A program made the position numbers and the translations under genes. From an uncultured Eubacteriales bacterium (GTDB lineage Bacteria > Bacillota > Clostridia > Monoglobales > Monoglobaceae), in the NCBI GenBank assembly GCA_900545865.1, contig URAN01000083.1, positions 1-9,470 of the forward strand: a stretch of DNA of 9,470 bases, given 5' to 3'. The notes beneath the pieces are model-generated. The model saw only the letters and a program-made list of their open reading frames with translations, did not search any database and was not told where the DNA came from. Shown here piece after piece: positions 1-4,806 of this stretch (the first letter of the stretch is position 1; every line of letters begins with the position of its first letter).

Positions 1-828
1 GGAATTGCATACAACCTAAAAGGAAAACTGTGCATTGACAAAAACTCAAAATCTGCGTATGATATGACATTCAAACACAGCAATAATATTACCGCTCTGA
101 TAGGTCACACACGCCACAGCACGCAGGGTGACAAGAAATACAACTACAACAATCATCCTTTCTATGGGAGTTGCGGCAATACTAAATTTGCGCTTGCACA
201 TAACGGCGTTTTAATCAATGACAAGGATTTAAAGCAAGAGTATAAGCTTCCCAAAACCAAAATCGAAACCGACAGCTATGTTGCAGTTCAACTGTTGGAG
301 CACAAAAACAAATTAAATTTTGATAATCTAAAATTTATGGTTGAAAATGTTGAGGGCAGTTTTAGTTTTTCCGTCCTTGACAACGGTAACAATCTGTATC
401 TTATCAAGGGCGACAGTCCGCTAAACATCTTACACTTTCCGAAAGAGAAAATTTACATATATGCCAGCACTGAGGAAATTCTTTGGAAAGCCTTAATTGA
501 AACCGATTTATTTCTCGACATCAAAGAAAACAATTATGAACAAGTTAAAATTTCGGATGGTGACATACTTCGCATTTCTCCGCAAGGAAAACTTGATTAT
601 GATAAATTCAACTTTATCGACTATTCGGGCAACAAGTATTGTAAGTGGTGGAATTACGGCTATGATACTTACAGCACAAAATCCGATAAGGATTATTCGG
701 ATGTGTATATCGAGGATTTAAAGTGCATTGCGGCGTATCAGGGTTACTCGCCCGAGGATATTGACACTATGCTCGAAAGCGGCATTTCACCCTATGAAAT
801 CGAGGAATATTTATATTGTTGGGAGTGA
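1..828 (+). CDS. Stand-alone class II glutamine amidotransferase, 5' partial
   Basis: The frame is open from base 1 through a methionine at 64 to the TGA at 826-828, so the gene begins before the window and 64 is an internal codon. Numbering from that Met, the class II (Ntn-hydrolase) glutaminase motifs are clear. GHTRHST (14-20) carries the arginine that holds the glutamine carboxylate. NNHPF lies at 29-33. AHNG (45-48) carries the Asn-Gly oxyanion-hole pair. ETDS (68-71) carries the glutamine-binding aspartate. ASTEEI follows further on. By comparison with GlmS, about 35 N-terminal residues are missing, including the nucleophilic cysteine, so activity cannot be judged. The protein ends about 250 residues after that Met with an acidic tail rich in Tyr and Asp. 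There is no SIS, PRTase or synthetase domain to receive ammonia. It is therefore not GlmS, PurF or AsnB; its acceptor is unknown. Low GC suggests accessory DNA. Confidence 0.88.
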   Translation, partial: GIAYNLKGKLCIDKNSKSAYDMTFKHSNNITALIGHTRHSTQGDKKYNYNNHPFYGSCGNTKFALAHNGVLINDKDLKQEYKLPKTKIETDSYVAVQLLEHKNKLNFDNLKFMVENVEGSFSFSVLDNGNNLYLIKGDSPLNILHFPKEKIYIYASTEEILWKALIETDLFLDIKENNYEQVKISDGDILRISPQGKLDYDKFNFIDYSGNKYCKWWNYGYDTYSTKSDKDYSDVYIEDLKCIAAYQGYSPEDIDTMLESGISPYEIEEYLYCWE

Positions 829-840
829 GGTGACTGACAT

Positions 841-912
841 ATGAACTTTTTAAAGGCGGCTCTTGTGATTATGAGCCTGATTCTGCAAATCTGTAATGCC
901 GATGATGAGTAG
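841..912 (+). CDS. Possible 23-residue hydrophobic microprotein
   Basis: A short frame starts with ATG 12 bases after the amidotransferase stop and ends at TAG 910-912. It is preceded by GAGGTG (827-832), a good Shine-Dalgarno core 8 bases from the ATG that overlaps the upstream stop, so translational coupling is plausible. The product is 23 residues: a short MNFLK start, a hydrophobic core (AALVIMSLILQI) long enough for one short membrane helix, and an acidic NADDE tail. A hairpin follows 11 bases later, so it would be the last gene of the transcript. No family is recognised. It could be a membrane microprotein or a chance frame; its placement and ribosome site are the only support. Confidence 0.42.
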   Translation: MNFLKAALVIMSLILQICNADDE

Positions 913-923
913 GGATTTAATTT

Positions 924-955
924 CTCCCCTAACCGTCCGTTTGCGGTTGGGGGAG
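924..955 (+). terminator. Hairpin after the amidotransferase unit
   Basis: CTCCCCTAACCG (924-935) pairs with CGGTTGGGGGAG (944-955). This gives 12 bp including one G-U wobble, with an 8-base loop. The bases after it (TCAGTTCTTCT) are only moderately T-rich, and the opposite side has no T tract, so it best fits a terminator for the plus-strand unit. The minus-strand gene ending at 1029 converges on it. A repetitive palindromic element is an alternative. Confidence 0.55.
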
Positions 956-1028
956 TCAGTTCTTCTATGACTAATGTTTTGTATCATAGGTGATTTATGT
1001 GATGTCCAGCCTAACGACAAATATATAT

Positions 1029-1511
1029 TTATTTTTCTTCATCGTTTACAATTTCTATATTGTTCTTATATACATACCCTGTTTTCTCTTCCCCTGTCTC
1101 AGGGTCAGTGCATAAAATTTCATAATAGTATGGCACTTCGTTAACAATTGTAACATTTTGTTCGCCACTAACATTTACTACAATATTTGATGTCGCTTTA
1201 GGCTCTTCATATACTTTCGACGGTTTTGAAAATACACCATTTACAAAATCACCTATTAAATCAAATAATACTGTTAAGATTATAGGAATTAATAATAAAT
1301 ATATGTCTGCCAATAAAGGATGCTTTGCTTTCCATTCACCATATCGGGCTTCTATATTTTTTTGAGAATCCCCTGAAATTATTGCATCTTGTACACTTTC
1401 CTCAAGTTCCGCATAAACATCCTCTGTAATGATTTCATCCAAATTGGATTTATCAAAATCTTTAACTGAATCAATATTTTGAGTTACCCATTCCCAATCA
1501 ATTGTCGGCAT
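1029..1511 (-). CDS. Membrane-anchored protein of unknown function, C-terminal portion of a probably split gene
   Basis: The 160-residue product has an acidic N-terminal stretch (about 14-60) and one strong membrane segment (about 66-94, LLADIYLLLIPIILTVLFDL). A beta-rich tail (about 109-155) has a YYYEI...GYVYKNNIEIV pattern resembling a bacterial SH3-like fold. The family is not recognised. The ATG at 1511 is doubtful: the only GGAG lies 1 base before it, too close for a ribosome site. The frame stays open upstream to 1562 and gives protein-like residues (FDFDYSKILPAIDNTW) that read smoothly into MPTIDWEW. This suggests the gene continues from the upstream frame and was cut by a one-base loss (see findings). 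If it is intact, translation would depend on reinitiation from the upstream gene, whose stop is 14 bases before the ATG. The tail's orientation relative to the membrane is not determinable here. Confidence 0.68.
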   Translation of the reverse strand: MPTIDWEWVTQNIDSVKDFDKSNLDEIITEDVYAELEESVQDAIISGDSQKNIEARYGEWKAKHPLLADIYLLLIPIILTVLFDLIGDFVNGVFSKPSKVYEEPKATSNIVVNVSGEQNVTIVNEVPYYYEILCTDPETGEEKTGYVYKNNIEIVNDEEK

Positions 1512-1525
1512 TCTCCATGTGTTAT

Positions 1526-1876
1526 CTATTGCCGGTAAAATTTTTGAATAGTCGAAATCAAATCAACCGTTTTAGGCAGCCGGACATTAGCAAGTATTGT
1601 TTGGATTCCTGCTACGCTTTTAAGCAAATTTTGTGTAGTATCAATTGGCATTGTCATTTTTAAAGGAGACTGCATTGCTGCGACAGCAGAAGTGGTAATT
1701 GCACTAATGTTTTGCATATACGAAAAGCCCTTACTTACGTTCCATATGTTTTGCATATACGAAGAATCCTTATTTATGTTGTTCCACACTTTCATTGATG
1801 CAGTAATATCTTCCATACTATGCTGAGTCTTAAAAAATGAATCCGCCAACTCAAATTTCAATGTGTTTCTGTTCAA
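1526..1876 (-). CDS. Unknown protein, N-terminal portion of a probably split gene, TTG start
   Basis: This 116-residue frame starts with TTG (1876-1874). AGGGGG lies 7 bases upstream (1884-1889), and a well-formed promoter is found at 1910-1938. No ATG fits that ribosome site, so TTG is preferred. The sequence is helical and amphipathic, with an internal duplication: WNNINKDSSYMQNI followed by WNVSKGFSYMQNI, about residues 30-56. A segment with regularly spaced Met, Thr and Leu follows. There is no enzyme motif and no signal peptide. The last residues after the aspartate encoded near 1562 (LISTIQKFYRQ) probably arise from a frameshift, since the -1 frame from there runs into the downstream membrane protein. 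Joined, the two would make about 282 residues: a helical cytosolic part, one membrane helix and an SH3-like end. The family is unknown to me. Confidence 0.65.
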   Translation of the reverse strand: MNRNTLKFELADSFFKTQHSMEDITASMKVWNNINKDSSYMQNIWNVSKGFSYMQNISAITTSAVAAMQSPLKMTMPIDTTQNLLKSVAGIQTILANVRLPKTVDLISTIQKFYRQ

Positions 1877-1907
1877 TTTATAACCCCCTATATAATATTA
1901 ATTTCAT

Positions 1908-1987
1908 ATATTATACCATATTTCTCTATAAACCGCAAGTATTATGATACAATGGTACTTGCCGGTTTATAAAAATATCATACCATA
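1908..1987. repeat. Inverted repeat flanked by direct repeats, operator-like
   Basis: The arms TATAAACCGCAAGTA (1927-1941) and TACTTGCCGGTTTATA (1956-1971) are complementary apart from one extra C at 1962, with a 14-base loop. Outside them, ATATTATACCATA (1908-1920) and ATATCATACCATA (1975-1987) match at 12 of 13 positions in direct orientation. Neither side of the stem has a T tract, so a terminator for the GIY-YIG gene ending at 2000 is less likely than a regulator binding site. A small palindromic mobile element with its target duplication is another possibility. Confidence 0.5.
1910..1938 (-). promoter_or_regulatory. Promoter of the 1029-1876 gene
   Basis: On the minus strand, TATAAT (1910-1915) and TTGCGG (1933-1938) are separated by exactly 17 bases. 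A transcript would begin near 1903, giving a leader of about 27 bases with AGGGGG before the TTG start. The -35 box lies inside the left arm of the inverted repeat at 1927-1971, and the -10 box lies inside one copy of a 13-base direct repeat. Confidence 0.7.
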
Positions 1988-1999
1988 CTTTGTCTTGTT

Positions 2000-2788
2000 C
2001 TAAATGACAAGCTCTTTTTCCAGATAGTTACTGTCAATAATACGCTTCCACTGATCAGCAAAATACGGATTAAGTTTCAACTGCATATTTACCGACTCTT
2101 CAAATGTCATTTCCATAGTTAACATCATCATTCTTAATCCGTGAAGCTGAGTTTCAAACCATTCAAAAGTCGCACTTTCTGCTAATTCTCTTATCGTCGA
2201 TCTTGAAACTAAATAATTTTTTACAGACCCTTCCGAAAACGCTTTAACTACATATAAGTAGTTGTTTTCAGAAGCATATTTTCGAGAAAATTTATCTCCA
2301 CCTATTTTATTCCATGGCGGAAACCCTCCTGTTACTTGCCTATATGATTCTATCAACTGACCTTCGGCTTGCCTAATAAATTCTAGACCTTCTTCTCCTG
2401 CATAATTCGGAATTGGCATATCTTTAGTTATGTCAAAAAATTTTCTGTAAAGGACCTCGTTTCTGTGAACAACAGGTTGCGATAAAGGTGACTGAACTAG
2501 AATTGAATATCCTAAACGTTCATGAGAAGAAAAGTACTCCTGAATCTGTTTAAGTTTACACCCTATTTCTGTCGTTGACTGAAGTCCATTGTGTTGTTTA
2601 AAACGAACACTCAAATCTGAAGCTAATCCAATATATAAAACCTCTTTTGTATAATAGTTCCAAAAAGAATAAATCCCTGCCGATGCCCATCCCAAACTAT
2701 CCATCGGTGAACAAATTTCATCAATATTATTTGCCATAATCTCCGCTTCGTCTGCAATATATGAATCCATTATAATTGTACCAAACAT
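2000..2788 (-). CDS. GIY-YIG nuclease-fold protein
   Basis: The 262-residue product carries a GIY-YIG domain. GIY is at 38-40 (SAGIYSF) and YIG at 52-54 (LYIGLASDL). Arg62 and His66 follow in the expected helix (SVRFKQHNG). A probable metal-binding glutamate (Glu142) lies in AEGQLIES, and a conserved-type Asn160 lies in PPWNKIGG, so the nuclease core looks complete. The loop between YIG and the glutamate is long (about 90 residues), and about 100 C-terminal residues with no recognised domain follow. It is not UvrC, which is longer and has further domains. It lacks the zinc-finger or helix-turn-helix modules of many homing endonucleases, as far as can be read. The start is supported by GAAAGGA (2797-2803), 8 bases before the ATG. 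The role is unknown; phage defence, mobile-element maintenance or restriction are inferences from its accessory setting. Confidence 0.85.
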   Translation of the reverse strand: MFGTIIMDSYIADEAEIMANNIDEICSPMDSLGWASAGIYSFWNYYTKEVLYIGLASDLSVRFKQHNGLQSTTEIGCKLKQIQEYFSSHERLGYSILVQSPLSQPVVHRNEVLYRKFFDITKDMPIPNYAGEEGLEFIRQAEGQLIESYRQVTGGFPPWNKIGGDKFSRKYASENNYLYVVKAFSEGSVKNYLVSRSTIRELAESATFEWFETQLHGLRMMMLTMEMTFEESVNMQLKLNPYFADQWKRIIDSNYLEKELVI

Positions 2789-2796
2789 TTAAACAT

Positions 2797-2803
2797 TCCT
2801 TTC
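2797..2803 (-). promoter_or_regulatory. Ribosome binding site of the GIY-YIG gene
   Basis: GAAAGGA on the minus strand lies 8 bases before the ATG at 2788. It fixes that start over the internal methionines at residues 7 and 18. Confidence 0.65.
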
Positions 2804-2808
2804 AATAT

Positions 2809-2970
2809 TCATCTCACTTCAGTATAGTTTTTTATATCTTTATATGATATAATAGTTTGAACATCAGAAAAATCTAACCAGTTTAGCAATCTTAAAACAC
2901 ATATGTCCATTAGTCTTATTCCCGTTGATGTCAATATTGATGTCAAATCGCATTTTCTGTGTTTTTTCAT
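2809..2970 (-). CDS. Possible 53-residue small protein upstream of the GIY-YIG gene
   Basis: The frame runs from ATG 2970 to TGA 2811-2809 and ends 20 bases before the GIY-YIG start. The product begins MKKHRKCDLTS and continues with a mixed hydrophobic and charged sequence (RLMDICVLRLLNWLDF...). No family is recognised. The frame extends further upstream, but only through the tRNA gene and its terminator, so ATG 2970 is the sensible start. The only possible ribosome site is the GGGGG of the terminator arm, 10 bases away, so initiation is doubtful. It could be a real leader or partner gene of the GIY-YIG protein, a decayed fragment, or non-coding DNA containing that gene's promoter (a weak TATTAT at 2849-2854). 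Confidence 0.33.
   Translation of the reverse strand: MKKHRKCDLTSILTSTGIRLMDICVLRLLNWLDFSDVQTIISYKDIKNYTEVR
2925..2946. repeat. Tandem TTGATGTCAA sites
   Basis: TTGATGTCAA occurs at 2925-2934 and again at 2937-2946, a 12-base period. Each copy is itself a small palindrome (TTGA, two bases, TCAA). The pair resembles two stacked regulator half-site pairs and lies 137 bases or more upstream of the GIY-YIG start, inside the small frame, where it encodes the LTSI/LTST repeat. Confidence 0.4.
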
Positions 2971-2978
2971 ATATAACA

Positions 2979-3009
2979 AACCCCCGTAATCGCTATGACT
3001 ACGGGGGTT
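2979..3009 (-). terminator. Terminator of the tRNA-Lys gene
   Basis: AACCCCCGTA (2979-2988) pairs perfectly with TACGGGGGTT (3000-3009) across an 11-base loop. On the minus strand it begins a few bases after the tRNA CCA end and is followed by TGTTATAT, a weak T-rich tail. It should end tRNA transcription before the small frame at 2970. Confidence 0.75.
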
Positions 3010-3012
3010 CTG

Positions 3013-3089
3013 TGGTACACCTTCAGGGATTCGAACCCTGGACACCCTGATTAAGAGTCAGGTGCTCTAGCCAGCTGAGCTAAAGGTGC
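3013..3089 (-). tRNA. tRNA-Lys(CTT)
   Basis: The minus strand folds as a complete cloverleaf. The acceptor stem is GCACCTT with AAGGTGT (G-U first pair). The D arm is GCTC/GAGC. The anticodon stem is CCTGA/TCAGG with loop CTCTTAA, giving anticodon CTT, which reads the lysine codon AAG. The T arm is CAGGG/CCCTG with loop TTCGAAT. Discriminator A and an encoded CCA (3013-3015) end it. The length of 77 bases with CCA is normal. All expected conserved positions are present, including T8, A14 and the GG of the D loop. The accessory genes start directly beyond its 3' end. Confidence 0.96.
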
Positions 3090-3109
3090 AAATTTTGAAC
3101 ACAAGAGCT

Positions 3110-3138
3110 ATTATACTATATTATACGAGGTTTGTCAA
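3110..3138 (-). promoter_or_regulatory. Promoter of the tRNA-Lys gene
   Basis: On the minus strand, TTGACA (3133-3138) and TATAAT (3110-3115) both match the consensus exactly with a 17-base spacer. Transcription would start about 14 bases before the mature tRNA. The A/T tracts just upstream, including the palindrome AATTTTTTC/GAAAAAATT at 3160-3178, could act as an UP element. Such a strong constitutive promoter suits a stable RNA gene. Confidence 0.9.
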
Positions 3139-3327
3139 CCCCTTTTTTCAAAAAATCTGAATTTTTTCCGAAAAAATTTCTCAGTTTAAAAAAGTGCAGA
3201 ATGTTTAAGACGGGTTTCGTGCTTAAACACTCGATATTCTTTACAACAGAAAACACACTGTAACCAATGATAAAATTTGAATTTGCGGTTACTTTTTCAA
3301 AAAAAGCAAATAATTTTGCAAAAACAC
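3139..3327. other. Intergenic region between the tRNA promoter and the trkA promoter
   Basis: There is no convincing gene here. Two inverted repeats are visible: GTTTAAG/CTTAAAC (3203-3209 with 3222-3228, extendable by ACG/CGT with one bulged base) and GTAACC/GGTTAC (3260-3265 with 3287-3292) followed by TTTTT. The second could be a weak rho-independent terminator or leader structure on the plus strand. Both lie upstream of the predicted trkA start of transcription, so they would matter only if a further upstream promoter exists. The first 40 bases are A/T tracts behind the tRNA promoter. Confidence 0.4.
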
Positions 3328-3356
3328 TTGAAAAAATGCTCCGATTGTGCTATATT
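3328..3356 (+). promoter_or_regulatory. Promoter of trkA-trkH
   Basis: TTGAAA (3328-3333) and TATATT (3351-3356) are separated by 17 bases, one mismatch each from consensus. Transcription would start near 3363, giving a leader of about 58 bases. That is too short for a c-di-AMP (ydaO-type) riboswitch, so potassium control through such an element is not expected from this promoter. Confidence 0.72.
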
Positions 3357-3406
3357 AGCATTGCACGGTTAATTTTAAACTGTGTATCAATAAAAACTTT
3401 CATAAC

Positions 3407-3412
3407 AGGGAG
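3407..3412 (+). promoter_or_regulatory. Ribosome binding site of trkA
   Basis: AGGGAG lies 8 bases before the ATG at 3421 and supports that start. Confidence 0.75.
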
Positions 3413-3420
3413 AAAATAAA

Positions 3421-4779
3421 ATGCAAATTGTATTAATCGGTGCCGGCAAAGTCGGAAAGCAAATCACCGACCGCCTTTTATCCGAAACGCACGACATAAC
3501 GGTCGTTGATACCGATTCGAATCGACTGAACTCACTTATAAACAGCCACGACATTCTTTGTATTCAAGGCAACGGCGCGGTTTATGACATTCAGTTAGAG
3601 GCAGGCGTTGAAAAAGCCGATGTTGTCATCGCAACCACATCGGAGGACGAAATCAATATTTTATGCTGTACCCTCGCAAAAAAACTTGGGGCAAAGAGGT
3701 GTATCGCAAGAATCCGAAATCCCGAATATTATTACCAGCTCGGCTTTATGCGCGAAGAGCTGGGTCTTAATATGATTGTAAACCCCGAATACGCCGCCGC
3801 AAGCGAAATAATGCGTATCCTGCTTTTGCCCGACGCGGCACAGGTCGAGGTCTTTGCAAACGGCAGAGTTGAGCTTATCGAGTTCAAGATAGGCGACAAC
3901 AACCCCACCGTGGGTATTCCTCTTTCGGACATATACAAAGAATACAAAATAAAAATCCTCGTTTGTACCGTTGAACGTAACGGCGAGGTTATTATTCCGG
4001 ACGGCTCGTTTATATTAAACCCCGGCGACCGCATAAGTATTGCGTGTGACCACAAATCCGCCGAAACGTTCTTTAAAAAAATCGGCTCAACCCGAGAAAA
4101 AATCAAAACCGTTATGCTGGTCGGCGGCGGAAAAATTGCCGTATACCTCGCGAAACAGCTCGTTGAACTCGGTATGGAGATAAAAATAATCGAGAACGAT
4201 TATAAACGCTGTCGCGAATTATCCGAGCTTTTATCCGATGTAAGCATCATATACGCCGACGGAACGGACCATATCACGCTTAAAGAAGAGGGCGTTGAAT
4301 CGGTTGACGCATTTGCGGCACTGACGGGTATTGATGAGGAAAATATGATTATGGCGCTCTATGCCCAGACGAAAAATGTTTCAAAGGTTATCGCAAAGGT
4401 CAACAGGGGTTCGTATATCACTCTGTCCGACCACATCGGGATTGACAGCATTATATCGCCCAAACAGCTCGGCGCGAATAATATTGTCGGATACGTCCGC
4501 GCGATGAAAAATTCGGAAAACAGCAGCAATGTCGAAACCATATACAAGGTTTTGGACAACAAGGCAGAGGCTTTGCAATTCATTATCCACGAAAACACAA
4601 GCTATACCGACAAGCCTTTGCGCGAAATGCGCACGCATTCGGACGTGATAATCGCAAGCATTGTCCGCAACAGAAAATCGATTATTCCAAACGGTAACGA
4701 TTGCCTTAAAAAGGGCGACAACGTTGTTGTTGTCACAAGCGGACGGACTCTGCATGACCTGAAAGAGATATTTATATAA
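3421..4779 (+). CDS. trkA: Trk potassium uptake regulatory subunit TrkA
   Basis: TrkA is the cytosolic nucleotide-binding ring that gates the TrkH channel for potassium entry. The 452-residue product has the family's duplicated plan and about its usual length (458 in E. coli). The first RCK-N Rossmann domain is at about 1-120, with GAGKVG at 7-12 and Asp30 at the end of the second strand, the usual NAD(H)-ribose contact. The first RCK-C domain is at about 135-220. The second RCK-N is at about 230-350, with the degenerate loop GGGKIA at 235-240, and the second RCK-C runs from about 370 to the end. The alternative, a single-RCK KtrA-type subunit, is excluded by the duplication. It is the first gene of a two-gene operon, 27 bases upstream of trkH. 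Its GC content is visibly higher than that of the accessory genes to the left, consistent with core chromosome. Confidence 0.95.
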   Translation: MQIVLIGAGKVGKQITDRLLSETHDITVVDTDSNRLNSLINSHDILCIQGNGAVYDIQLEAGVEKADVVIATTSEDEINILCCTLAKKLGAKRCIARIRNPEYYYQLGFMREELGLNMIVNPEYAAASEIMRILLLPDAAQVEVFANGRVELIEFKIGDNNPTVGIPLSDIYKEYKIKILVCTVERNGEVIIPDGSFILNPGDRISIACDHKSAETFFKKIGSTREKIKTVMLVGGGKIAVYLAKQLVELGMEIKIIENDYKRCRELSELLSDVSIIYADGTDHITLKEEGVESVDAFAALTGIDEENMIMALYAQTKNVSKVIAKVNRGSYITLSDHIGIDSIISPKQLGANNIVGYVRAMKNSENSSNVETIYKVLDNKAEALQFIIHENTSYTDKPLREMRTHSDVIIASIVRNRKSIIPNGNDCLKKGDNVVVVTSGRTLHDLKEIFI

Positions 4780-4806
4780 GAAAGGCGATAACACAGGCAT
4801 AAAATT

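Noticed and set aside
1..828. Annotation as GlmS (glucosamine-6-phosphate synthase)
   Set aside because: The glutaminase motifs fit, but the isomerase (SIS) domains are absent and the protein ends shortly after the glutaminase fold.
1551..1575. Programmed -1 ribosomal frameshifting joining the two frames
   Set aside because: No canonical X XXY YYZ slippery heptamer lies in the reading frame at the crossing point and no strong downstream pseudoknot is apparent; a plain indel explains the break more simply.
2809..3045. A 78-residue frame starting inside the tRNA region
   Set aside because: Its first 11 or so residues (MSRVRIPEGVP) are simply the T arm of tRNA-Lys read as protein; only the part from 2970 could be a gene.
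3201..3263. A 20-codon frame (MFKTGFVLKHS...) before trkA
   Set aside because: It has no ribosome site, and it coincides with an inverted repeat.
3363..3420. c-di-AMP riboswitch controlling trkAH
   Set aside because: The leader from the predicted promoter is only about 58 bases, and no ydaO-type conserved segments are visible.
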